Shown: positions 8,901 through 18,362 of the stretch, piece after piece
How the letters are laid out: every line of letters begins with the position of its first letter
Numbering within the stretch: the stretch's first letter is position 1
Source of the DNA: Gryganskiella cystojenkinii
Taxonomy: Eukaryota; Mortierellomycota; Mortierellomycetes; Mortierellales; Mortierellaceae
Reading direction: 5' to 3'
Assembly: GCA_015852425.1 (NCBI GenBank)
Contig: JAAAIG010000627.1
Span: forward strand, 1-21,414
Length of the DNA stretch: 21,414 nucleotides
Notes under the pieces: generated by a model
What the model was told of the DNA's origin: nothing
The model's database searches: none
What the model saw: only the letters and a program-made list of their open reading frames with translations
Translations under genes and position numbers: made by a program

Positions 8901-9387
8901 ATGACCGAACGTATGCAAAACACCGCCAGCTCCTACATCGGATCCATCAAGCAGACCATTGGACAGGTAAGAACTAATATAAAAAAAAAAGGGTTCGCTC
9001 GCCCATGCTCTCCGTATGATGCTGTCCCTAGGAGCATTTTTATTAACTTTCGAGCTTCACTGTTATGCGGAATCAAAATAGACCCTTGGGTACCCAGATA
9101 TGGCTGCAGACGGTGCTGCCCAAAAGGAACAGGCCGAGACCAACCAACAAGTTGCTGATGCGAAGACACAACTCCATGGTGTTGGACACAATCTCCAGGG
9201 TCAGGTAGAGCAGGCCGTCGGCACCATGACGAAAGATCCTGTGATGGAGGCCCGAGGCAAGGCCAATCAGACCAAGGGCGAGATGGAGCAACGACAAGGT
9301 CAGCCCTCCAACCATATCTTGTCCGGTACCCACACCGAAAACACAACCGCCAACAAGGAGACTCAAGAGAACAAGCCACTCTCGTAA
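8901..9387 (+). CDS. CsbD-like stress protein 3 (one intron, extended tail)
   Basis: Join of 8901..8966 and 9082..9387, giving 123 residues. Exon 1 encodes MTERMQNTASSYIGSIKQTI plus GQ. The phase-0 intron 8967..9081 has donor GTAAGA and acceptor AATAG. This acceptor was chosen over the nearer CCCAG at 9097 because it restores TLGYPDMAADGAAQKEQAET, matching TLGYSDLAANGASQKAQAD of gene 1. The second CsbD-type unit is HGVGHNLQGQVEQAVG followed by MEARGKANQTKGEMEQRQ. Unlike its sisters it carries about 29 extra hydrophilic residues (QPSNHILSGTHTENTTANKE…) at the C-terminus, and it alone has an intron. AATAAA is at 9457-9462. The role is presumed the same as its sisters; the tail may alter partner binding. 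Confidence 0.9.
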
Positions 9388-9811
9388 GGGATCACAGTGC
9401 TAGCAAACACTCCATTTCTTGTGATCCCATGTGAACACTACCACCTTTTCTTTGAAAATAAACATCCTTCCTCTATACTGTAACATAGTTGAACTGACTA
9501 TCCATACCCCTTGACAAACATGTTGATTTGAACAATTGAACACAGCAAGGACAAGTGAGAGGGTCGACCGTGAAAACAAAATGGACTCTGAGCGAATTAG
9601 ACGTGCGCGTGATGAGAGCGCTAGGACCGTTGTATGTGGAATGTTGTGGGGGAAAGGGTTGAGGCGGGATCCGAGCTTATCTTGCCGCTTTTTCATCTGG
9701 AACGCCCTTGACTACACTTTTTTAACAGCCTTTGAGCACCTCGCAAATTTCGAATCGAGTGAGGGCAACGAGAAAGAGAGGGAGAGAAATGATGGAGAGA
9801 ACTAAAGCTAT
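9388..9811. other. Convergent intergenic region
   Basis: This is the space between the 3' ends of CsbD-like gene 3 (+) and the F-box gene (-). It holds the AATAAA of the former. A + frame at 9536-9805 is charged and low-complexity at its end (EGNEKERERN) and is not supported as a gene. Confidence 0.45.
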
Positions 9812-11572
9812 CTACCACCAGTCGAAATCGAAACGATCGCCATCTTCCTGATGTCTCTCCGATCCCACTTTAACGGAGTGACGTCTCGAGGTCCAAAACG
9901 TATCCCTCGACGGCTTGCCATACTCTGGCCAGTTTGCTTTCATCCACCGCTTTTCCTTCTCTTCGATCCGGAGTTGCATGAGCTCAACATGCAGTCGTCT
10001 CAGTGACTTGAGCCCCTGTAATCGATCCAACCCATCCTCGAGTGACATGGCCAGGTTCTGGTACTGGATCCCGAGTTGAAATAGCCCATTCTCGAAATAA
10101 ACCCCCTCCATATCCAGCTCACATTCAACCGTTTCCTCATTTCCAGGATCCGTATCGACAGTGTCGACGCCCAAAGTAATCTCGCGCAGGTGAACGAGTC
10201 CACCGAGTTTCCCAAGGACTTGACGTTGGATCGCTTGACTCTGTGCCCACGTGTACTGGTTCGGGTCATTGTAAATCCCATTCAGAGGCCGTCCGTTACT
10301 CTTCTCGCGCAAATCTGGTCGAGGAATCCCACCGATTAGACACTTGAACGATTCCAACCCAAGGCAGACCCAGTCCTCTTTCGAATCGAGAATATCGTTC
10401 GCCATCAACGAGAGCGGCTCCAGTTCACCGTAGACCGTATATGGGATTGTATCGAACCTTTTCAAGTTTGGCGCCGAACACAGGAATTTTTGTATCAAGG
10501 AACTTGAAAACGCGGTGCTGTCCGTTAACCGAAGGTTCTCCAGAGTCCGACTGTGTTGCATGACCGCAGCCACAGTTAGGGGTCCCGCGGTATTGCCCTC
10601 ACAGCGGAATCCCAAGGTCTTCAAACCGGTTTCAGACCGGACACTAGAGACGATTCTCGACACACGTTCGTCGTCGTCTATCCCGAAGCAAGTATCCATG
10701 TTGAGTTCTTCCAGGGCTGGGGAGCGCTCAAGCAGAACAGCTAGAATTCTGGGATGGACATCACGACCCTCTACGGTCAGGGCTTTCAATCGACTGGAGA
10801 TAGTCATAGGGGTTGTGATGGTGGTGGCTTTCGGGTCGGCGATGCCAGTATCAGCGACGGCTCTTGTTCCTTCGTTGGAGAACTGAGCCAAGGCTGCTGC
10901 AATTTGGTCCTCGTCGGCCAGGGGAATTTTTCTGTCGTAGGAGAGCAATCTCAGGGATTCGACACTGGCCGGTATCGCCGCCAACAATCGAGCCTGATCG
11001 ATCAATTGTCCTCGTTGTGTGAGCGGGCTCATGCCGATCGTCAGTTTCCGCAGTCCTTGGGCCCGTTCCAGTATCTGGAGGATGGATCGCATCGCCAGGA
11101 GATCGATTGGAGGCGGCGTCGAGGGAAAAGGAATTTGGAGAGGGATAGGATCATCCTCAAACTGGACAAATAGGTCTTGGAGTTGGGGCAGAGGGGGGAG
11201 ATGTCGTCCCTCGTGCTGCCGATCATTAGGAGCGATTGTCGTCGTCGTATCCAAAAACAGCTTCAGACTACTAGCTTGCTCGATCATCAAGGATCTGATT
11301 CGATGAAAGTTCCTGAGAAAAGAAGGATTTAAAGCAGAATGCACTTTCTTGTGGTCTAGAGACGAATAATAGGCGGATAGGCTGCGTTCACCGCCGTCAG
11401 ACAAGAGCCAAACATCGACCCAAATATGATTGTCAAAGCAATTGTAGAATGTTTTGTTGACACGAGCGCAAACAGTCAGGTCATGAGTGGAGAGATACAG
11501 GGCGATCATATCGAGGATCTCGAGTGGGAGGTCACAGACTGTTTTCGTGAGACGAACGGTGAGATTGTCCAT
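9812..11572 (-). CDS. F-box protein with leucine-rich-repeat-like C-terminal region
   Basis: 586 residues, single exon. The start MDNLTVRL at 11572 is the ATG that places the F-box at the N-terminus; the frame runs further upstream through leader sequence. The F-box is at about residues 12-56: VCDLPLEILDMIALYLSTHD, then CARVNKTFYNC..HIWVDVW. The rest has irregular leucine-rich strands (LRKLTIGM, LKALTVEG, LEELNMDTC, LKTLGFRCEG, LENLRLTD), ending with the unit GKLGGLVHLREITLGVDT and a C-terminal LKSLRRLHVELMQL…WMKANWPEYG. F-box proteins bind Skp1 and bring substrates to an SCF ubiquitin ligase, with the repeats as the usual substrate arm. The substrate is unknown. A PACE-like GGTGGCAAA lies about 140 bp upstream. 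The gene follows the surface-protein gene in the same direction with only 157 bp between coding regions. Confidence 0.9.
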   Translation of the reverse strand: MDNLTVRLTKTVCDLPLEILDMIALYLSTHDLTVCARVNKTFYNCFDNHIWVDVWLLSDGGERSLSAYYSSLDHKKVHSALNPSFLRNFHRIRSLMIEQASSLKLFLDTTTTIAPNDRQHEGRHLPPLPQLQDLFVQFEDDPIPLQIPFPSTPPPIDLLAMRSILQILERAQGLRKLTIGMSPLTQRGQLIDQARLLAAIPASVESLRLLSYDRKIPLADEDQIAAALAQFSNEGTRAVADTGIADPKATTITTPMTISSRLKALTVEGRDVHPRILAVLLERSPALEELNMDTCFGIDDDERVSRIVSSVRSETGLKTLGFRCEGNTAGPLTVAAVMQHSRTLENLRLTDSTAFSSSLIQKFLCSAPNLKRFDTIPYTVYGELEPLSLMANDILDSKEDWVCLGLESFKCLIGGIPRPDLREKSNGRPLNGIYNDPNQYTWAQSQAIQRQVLGKLGGLVHLREITLGVDTVDTDPGNEETVECELDMEGVYFENGLFQLGIQYQNLAMSLEDGLDRLQGLKSLRRLHVELMQLRIEEKEKRWMKANWPEYGKPSRDTFWTSRRHSVKVGSERHQEDGDRFDFDWW

Positions 11573-11709
11573 GAATGAGAAATTTTGGTCGAGAGTTGAT
11601 GAGGATGCAGATGAATGAGAAAATGAAGAAATGGAGAAGAGAAGAGATCTTAGCCAGAGAGCCTTTTTATTGCTTTTTTGCGCAAGCGGCGCACACGAAA
11701 GTTTAATAT

Positions 11710-11718
11710 GGTGGCAAA
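11710..11718 (+). promoter_or_regulatory. PACE-like GGTGGCAAA site upstream of F-box gene
   Basis: An exact GGTGGCAAA 138-146 bp upstream of the F-box ATG (11572). It lies between that ATG and the stop codon of the upstream gene (11730), so it is in the only space available for the F-box promoter. Confidence 0.5.
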
Positions 11719-11729
11719 CGGTTATCCAT

Positions 11730-14270
11730 TTATGGTTCATGCACTGAATGATCTTCCAGTCCTTGAATCCTCGGCATAAAGCTATCTTCGACTACCATAC
11801 TGATTGATCCTTCGTGAGTTGTGGCTCTGATGGAAGGCAACGACCGCGAAGGCTCTTTTCCGTTCGCGCTCATCCACCCTTCCAAATGAGCATTCGATCT
11901 TCTTGTGTAAACAATTTGGTCGGAGCCTCTGGCCTTGGAGGTCACGATGGCAGTTCCCAGATCCGAATTCAAGGCGAATCGTCCACGATATCCTCTCGTC
12001 TGGAATAATATACAAATCATGGAAAAGAAGCAGGCGTATGTTAACACACATAGTTGACTGTTTCCTTACTGCATCATCTCACAAAGCATACTAACTCTTT
12101 TTTTTTTTTTTTTTAGGAGGAGGGGTTCCTTACATGAACAAGGTTTATACTGCCCTTTGAGGTCGTCCTCAGATCAAGGTCCAGATTCTTGACGTAATTC
12201 CCCATGAGATCCAGATCCGTGTCGACCTCCAGATTGATCGTCCCAGTATGAGTCGACACACTCGCCTTCTCTGCTGTGATGAGCAAACCACTGACAGATC
12301 CTGCGCCTTGAATCACAATCTCGGTGTTTTTACGAACACTTGCCCCATCCAGGACCACACTCCCCCTGTAAGCCTGGATCTTGACCTCATCCGCCATGGT
12401 GACCATTCGTGTCGAGGCTCCGGCCCAATCGATCCGGATATCACCCTCACTAGTCTGCAATTCCACTGTTCGCAAGCCCGCGTTGTGTTTTGGGATTGTG
12501 ATCGTGAGATCCGCTCGGACACAGTGCTTCTTGAGTCGGGCCAGGAGTTTGGTCGAGTTCTCGCCATTCTTGAACGGGACTAGGATCGTGGTCCACTGCA
12601 TAATGTTCTCTGGAAACAAATACTTGAACTCGACCGCGTCCAAGAGATTCCGATCCGATGAACTTGTCTCAACCTTGACCGTGAATGTATACAGGTCCTC
12701 CCAGTCGTCGCTCTCTTTTAAAATAATATTTCCGGGCTATATGAATTAGTAGATAGTTTAGAAATTCATTATTTTACAATTTCCTATTTTCGTGGATCAT
12801 GTTCTCTCTCTCCAATTTGATGACAACTTACGATTCCGTCCATGATTTTCACGGAAATGTTTGTGCTTGGAGTATAAGCGAAAGAGTAATCATATTCCTC
12901 GGTCCCAAGTCTCGCAGCCTTTACACAAGCGTCCTCCGTGATCTAGGCATAGTCATTGAAAACAAAAACACAAGTAAGAGACAGAGAGTCAGTTCACATT
13001 GAACACCTCCTCCTCTCCTCAACTGACCCACACATATACGATGCGACTGGATACTCATGAGAGGACCGACAGGACTACAGTATACACTTACAACGTCAAC
13101 AGAAAAATAAAAGAGCAGTGAGACTACAATCAGGACCAGCATGAATTTCCACCTTGTGCACTTTGTTCGTATCAGGATCCGCTTGTTACGAAAGGTACCT
13201 ATGGGGACACAATCATTTTGTTGAATATGGAGGGCGGTGAAAGGCGAACGATAACACATGTGCATGTTAATAACATGTCTTTTCCACCCTTATTACGGCC
13301 CTTTTTTTTTTTGGCGATCAATTGTTTAATACCTTTCGCGAGGATGAATTCGGTTTCGTCGGATGAGCGCGAGTCGTCATCGCTGTAGTCGTTCTCGAGA
13401 CCCCGGTATCGTTTATTCTGATTCCGCGGGGAGTGCTCTCTCTGGCTTTGGTGAGGTTGTGTTGGAGAGGGTGTAATGGCACCATAGTAGGTTTGAGGCG
13501 CATTTGGGTATGATTGTAGTTGGGCTGTGGTCGCAGTTGTTGCCTGTGGCGTGTCGACATGGTCCGTGAGTTGGGAGGGGGAGAGTGATGGGAATGTGTT
13601 CTGGACGATATGCTCTTGTTGCCTTGGGGGCTGTGGTTGGAACTGTTGTGGTGATCGAAATTGCCGCCGTTGCTGCTGGTACTGCGAATGTGGATCGAGA
13701 GTCTCTGCTTGTACCACTTGTGGCTGTGATTGTGATGCTGTGAAGGGTAAGACTGGGACATGAGCGGAAACGATTGGCATTACTGGTTTCGAATCTGGTT
13801 CCTGAGAATACATTGGTGGCGCATCGGATGGAACTATTCGCAAAGAAGATAGTATCAGAGAGAGACGAAAAGAGTGCTGTTAGTCCATTGACCTGTCGAT
13901 AGTATTTCGATTGCAAACAATGGGCTGGCATGACGCAGAAAGTGAGGGGGACTGAATGTCCATTTCGACTGTCAAAAGTAAAAAAAAAGAGCTTCCTACC
14001 GATGGCTGCAGTGAACGGATCGACAGAGTGAGTGTAACTGTCAGGAATAGGATGGATCGCCTTTTGTCGTGAGTCAGGCTCATATGGGTGAGCGAGGTAA
14101 GGTGCCTCTTCGGCGGAATTATGATGCTCCGGATGGTTCTGAAAGTCTTGTGGGTGATCGGGTCGAGTACTGGAGCCTGCGGCATAAGGTGCTTGGTTAC
14201 CAAAGATCTCCTGCTCGACATTCGCGTCCCATTGCTGCTCAGGATCGGAATGAATCTTTTTGACGTCCAT
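11730..14270 (-). CDS. Type II membrane protein with adhesin-like (DUF4097-style) outer domain, six exons
   Basis: Exons 14270..14000, 13833..13333, 13198..13092, 12942..12832, 12736..12134 and 11999..11730 give 620 residues. All junctions keep frame (phases 1,1,0,0,0); donors are GTAGGA, GTATTA, GTAAGT, GTAAGT and GTAAGG, and acceptors all end in AG. MDVKKIHS at 14270 is the first ATG of the frame. Residues 1-257 are Pro/Gln/His-rich and probably cytoplasmic, with an acidic patch (DYSDDDSRSSDE). A basic stretch (RNKRILIRTKCTRWK) precedes one membrane helix at about 274-291 (FMLVLIVVSLLFYFSVDV). Residues 294-620 are beta-rich with repeated short strands (TEIVIQGAGSVSG, ASVSTHTGTINLEV, LDLDLRTTSKGSINL, GRFALNSDLGTAIV, ATTHEGSISMVVE), typical of DUF4097 putative-adhesin solenoids. 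Positive-inside charge predicts N-in, C-out topology. The C-terminal domain likely acts at the cell surface or in the wall; that is inference. Confidence 0.82.
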
Positions 14271-14478
14271 TCCTGTTTGTGGAGCGAAGGGGTGCTGTGA
14301 GGGACAAAGTTGGCAATGAGAATGAGAAAGCGTTGATGAGGTCAATGGACGGTTGACAATGTAGAAGGTTGATGGAGTACAAGAAGAAAGATGAAGAAGA
14401 AAAAGAGAAGAATGGAGAATGAAAAAAGGTGATGGCTTTGCCCAATAGGCACCCGGCTTGGACAGAAGTAGACTTTTT

Positions 14479-14566
14479 ACCCAAACTCAAAAGTTTGCGA
14501 AAAAGTCTTGGCTTTCGTGCCTTGGCTTTCCTGCCTTGGCTTTCTTGAAACGTTTTGAGTTTGGGT
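14479..14566. repeat. Three 14-bp direct repeats inside a perfect 14-bp inverted repeat
   Basis: ACCCAAACTCAAAA (14479-14492) is exactly complementary to TTTTGAGTTTGGGT (14553-14566). In the loop, CTTGGCTTTCsTGC repeats at 14507-14520 and 14521-14534, with a third partial copy at 14535-14545. The structure lies 210-300 bp upstream of the minus-strand membrane-protein ATG, so it could fall in its promoter or 5' UTR. Confidence 0.7.
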
Positions 14567-14642
14567 TTTTGTTTGTTGTCCATGCGTCGCCGTCTTCGTT
14601 GTCTTCTATTTTTCATGGAGTTTGTGCGGGATGACCCGATTT

Positions 14643-14651
14643 GGTGGCAAA
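14643..14651 (+). promoter_or_regulatory. PACE-like GGTGGCAAA site upstream of surface-protein gene
   Basis: An exact GGTGGCAAA 373 bp upstream of the ATG at 14270. Confidence 0.4.
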
Positions 14652-15809
14652 AAACCAATGTCTATTGAGCACTTTTTCGCCTTTTCCAGGCACCAGTGAG
14701 CGCGGGCTTGCGACTTGGCCCAGAGATGCTCCCGACCTCCCGACCATGGCTCGTCGAATGCTGACAAAAACCTGAAGGACTACATAGGCAGGCCCCATGG
14801 TTCCGTATGAGCTCACTTTTCAATCGACGATTTTTTTTTAGATGGCGCAACCATGTCAAAGGAAACAGCTTTGTAACGTCAACGACTGAAGAAACGGTAG
14901 CGATTTTGAGCAACAATAAAAGATTATCCTGGACGTTCTAATGGAAAGAGTCTGCCTGCTTCGACGCATTCCAAATGCAAATGGGACCTCAACGGAGGCC
15001 GTAGCATCAAGAGCAGGTACATGACATGACCACCTCATGTTCTTCCGTGGCTACTCTTCGATATATGGGTGCTACTGGATCTGGTCAAGTGGGGTTTTTG
15101 ATTAAAGACCAAAAAAGCACATTTCTCATTTCTCTGCGAAAGTTCTCAATTGATTCATGTCAAACCGCCTTTCATATTTAAAAAAAAAAAAAAAAAAAAA
15201 CTTCAAGCTATCCAAGAGGCCTGCTCTCGGTCAACAGGCTAAATCGCACCCCACCCAAAAAATAAATAAATACCTGATAACCCCTCAAGTCGACGACTGC
15301 ACCTTCCACAACACCTCTATCAAATCGTCCCGAGCCTTCCAACTACGACCACGTCAACTGGGATTTTGTTGAGGGAATTTTGGGATAAGAGATGCAGTGA
15401 CCGACACGAGGGGCGAAGACTTAGGACTCACCCACTCTTTTCCAGACTCATACACGAAAATGGATGAAAACGAACCTATCCTATTATTTTTTTTACACCC
15501 AAGTCTTCCTTACCGATAACGAAGTGTTGAGAAAGTAAATGGGAGAAACGTGCAACTATTAAGCAATGCGACGGGGGGTGTCAAGGGAATGAAGTGTTGT
15601 TGGGGTAATAATGGAAGAAAGAAAGCAATGAAAAGAGAAAAGGAGAGGGAAATAAAGGTGGCGAATGTGTTTACTCTTTGCGGGCACACCATGTCCCTTC
15701 AGTACACCCCTCAAACAGTGGCAAGTGGCAAAATTGGATTGGACTGATTTTTCTTTCCTTTGAAATCGCATCCCTCGCCTGCGCCCTCTCCATCCTCATT
15801 CTCCCAAAA
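14652..15809. other. Intergenic, divergent between surface-protein gene and F-box pseudogene
   Basis: No gene is supported. It contains a long A-tract at 15179-15200 and a pyrimidine-rich run before 15810. It also holds PACE variants: GGTGGCGAA at 15657-15665, and overlapping AGTGGCAAG/AGTGGCAAA at 15717-15732. Confidence 0.45.
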
Positions 15810-17830
15810 ATGTTACCACCGCAACAGCAACAGCAGCAGCATCTTTATCAAACAATGCAGGAAGCAAGCTCGATATATGGTCGCGTTTTTGCCACCAATC
15901 CGCGCGACTTCTGCCTCAGCCAGTGCAGCATTACTCCCGCCATCATTGATTACGTCCAAAAGGTGGAGCCTCAAGTCCCAAAGTGGCGCAATTCAAGGTC
16001 GCGAAGACCTGGAACCTGATCTGGCACGACCGCCGTTGGAACGACGCACTCTTACCTGATATCCTCCTGTACCTCAACCGTTTCCTCCCCCTTCCAGACC
16101 AAGCCCGATGCGCACGTGTCTCGAGAGTGTGGCAAATGTTGTGGACACCTTATGTATGGCGCCATGTGAAGCTCCAGGCCGAGAGACCTTGCTCTCATAT
16201 CATTTCCTCAGTCAGTTCAGGTTTGGAGAGCTACGGGCATCTCATCCGTACCTTCTCGACCTGCAAGGGACTCCATCACATACCGCCTCTTCTCAGTGAC
16301 TCCAGTCGTGACTGCTGCAGTCTTTTCAGGCTTGACGTCAAGTTCCAAGCGCAGTTCTGGGCATTTGTTTTCCCGTCAGCCTCCGAGGCATCGGCAATGG
16401 ATCTTTTCATGGCAATTATGAAGCAAAACAAAACTTTCGACATCTCACCCTCGAGGGATATTTCGAGAACCTCATCTCAAGAGACGCCGCTACTGCCATG
16501 GATCCCAGGTCGACCAATGTTGTTTCTTGGATCAACTGTACAGGCCTCACGTCCTTATTCCTGGATATCTGCAAAGGCGCGCCGATAACGCATAACTGCA
16601 CATGGCCAAGCGGTGTTGACAAGGACAAGTTCCCGCTCCTCAACAACCTGCGTCATCTGTCGATCACCTAGTCTCGAACGACAGACGAGTATCTATTGGG
16701 ATTTATTCGTCGTTGCAGGGAAATCAAGGTCCTAGAGCTTCATAAGACTGACCGCTGGCTCTCGGATGCTGCTTTTCTCGATCAAGCCAAGACCGTTTTG
16801 GAGGGACTGGAAGAGATCGTTTGGGAAGTTCCACAGTTGACAGATACAGTCCTGGTCAAGTTGTTGGCATTGAGCCACAAAGGTTGGAAGTCCGGTCATG
16901 CTTACGCCTTCAGGGGAGGTTGGAGAATATGCTATGGAAGAGTTTATGACGCATACTACGACTCTGGAAAAGGTCATCATTGAGGGTATTGTTGGCTTTG
17001 AGGGCTCTTGGATCAATCAATTCTTGAAGGAGGCAACGGTGCTTCAGGAATTCCATGGGATCGAAGTCTCATTGCAGTTCGACCTAACTTTGGCTGAGCC
17101 TGCTCAAGAGCATCAATCAAAAGAGACCGGAGAACTTGATGATCACGATGGCGATGTCAAGGACGAGGATGAGGATGAAGTTGAGGACGAAGATGAAAAC
17201 TCTGGGAAAGATCAAGAGCGGTGCAGTCATATTCGAGATACCATGTTCTTGCAGGATCAAGCGTTGATCATTCCGCAGAAGGAGTTGACAGCTTGGTCAT
17301 GTCAGTGTACTCTGCAGAAGCTCTCGATCAAGATTGGAGGTATTCATCGCTCAGATGCAGTCGCTGATGGTTTCAGGATGAGTATGTTCGAGACGGTCAC
17401 GAAAGCCCACGTAGAGGCGTATCAACTTCTTGGATCTTTGATATCCCTTCGAGAGCTCTCCCTTGGTCATGGAGCTGCTAGCAGACGGAGTGTGGTGAAG
17501 AGGGTGCCAGTCAGGGAACACCCCCATTTGATTGAAGGAGACTTGGTGCAACTGGATGGACTTTCCTTTTCCCTGAAGTCAGAACTGTCTCGGCTGGCTG
17601 GTTTGAAGGAGCTCGAGGTCCTGGATCTCAGTCGCATGGCACATCGAGTGGGAGTGAAGGAACTTGATTGGATGCATCTTCATATGCCCAAGTTGAGGAC
17701 CATAATTGGACTCTTCTACAACTTTGATCAGGATGAGGGAGCAGAGGATCGTTTGAAGGCAAAGAGAAATTGGATGCGCGCACACCCACTCGGCATAGGT
17801 TGCTCATACTACGCAAACATGCTACAGTAA
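15810..17830 (+). pseudogene. F-box protein pseudogene with frameshifts and a nonsense codon
   Basis: The F-box reads ALLPDILLYLNRFLPLPDQA then CARVSRVWQMLWTPYVWRHVKL, coded at about 16043-16175. From about 15950 this frame (frame 2) has no in-frame ATG; an ATG at 15810 (MLPPQQQQQQH…) is in another frame, so the 5' end needs a frameshift near 15985 or has lost its start. Near 16425-16435, in an A-rich run, the sense jumps to frame 1 (FRHLTLEGYFENLISRDAA … NNLRHLSIT). A TAG at 16669-16671 follows, then the same frame continues (TTDEYLLGFIRRCREIKVLELH). Near 16880 it jumps back to frame 2 and runs to 17830 (EVGEYAMEEF … GIGCSYYANMLQ), including an acidic DEDEDEVEDEDE stretch and the repeat LLGSLISLRELSLG. 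Splicing does not explain these sites, since no donor/acceptor pairs fit. Sequencing error in homopolymers is an alternative for the indels but not for the TAG. Confidence 0.78.
15888..15896 (-). promoter_or_regulatory. PACE-like site (TTTGCCACC on +) at F-box pseudogene 5' end
   Basis: An exact GGTGGCAAA on the minus strand, about 150 bp before the F-box coding region. If this is a promoter site, the original start codon lay downstream of the 15810 ATG. Confidence 0.35.
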
Positions 17831-18175
17831 GTCAACTTCCTCCTTCCTCAACTCTCTTTGCGTTTCATTGCCGTCTTCTTTGCTTTGTCGTTGCATTTGT
17901 TTCGCTACTTCCTACTGTACTGAGAAATAAACCCAATCCGGTCATCTTGATTCAATTTTGTCCTCCGTGGCCGCCCACTAAGGAAAAATAAAAAAAAAAA
18001 AAAAAAAAATTGATGATATCGAACCTTTCTGATCATCAAGTAACTTAGAACTCAAAAGCCTGTGTACTCGGTGAACAGGCGGGTTGTGTTTTTCGGGTTC
18101 AATTTATTTTTCCCGCCTTTTAATGAGCTATCCAAACTTCCAAAGAGACAAGACAGTAACCTTGATTTGCGACGA
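17831..18175. other. 3' flank of F-box pseudogene with long A-tract
   Basis: A pyrimidine-rich trailer (17830-17910), then an A-tract at about 17985-18009. The hairpin-like GCCTGTGTACTCGGTGAACAGGC lies near 18058-18080 (GCCTGT pairs with ACAGGC). No gene seen. Confidence 0.4.
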
Positions 18176-18362
18176 GTTCCTTGTGCTGCTTGTTTTCGCC
18201 ATTGTCCTTGTCGTTTTCGACTGACCAAGGATCACGAAATGACTCATTCCTCGTGTCCGAACCCAGAGCGAGATCTTCCAAGGCGACCAGCTGCCCAAGT
18301 CCGTGATAGATATCAGCTATATATAAACGCACTTGCCCCCGATTAAAATCACCCAGATCCAG
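18176..18362 (-). pseudogene. Fragment resembling the C-terminal repeats of an F-box protein
   Basis: The minus strand reads DLGDFNRGQVRLYIADIYHG then LGQLVALEDLALGSDTRNES. The segment Y-x-x-LG-x-L-x-x-L-x-x-L-x-LG matches QVLGKLGGLVHLREITLG of the intact F-box protein and YQLLGSLISLRELSLG of the pseudogene. No F-box or start is found around it; sequence to the right is low-complexity (three 9-bp GTTGCTCTT-like repeats at 18488-18514). It is probably a truncated relic, but it is short. Confidence 0.45.

Noticed and set aside
9098..9099. Alternative acceptor CCCAG for CsbD-like gene 3
   Set aside because: It puts the second exon out of frame; the AATAG acceptor at 9081 restores a match to the paralogues.
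14613..14816. Minus-strand 67-codon ATG frame
   Set aside because: No family resemblance or leader; it overlaps the putative PACE site and is unsupported.
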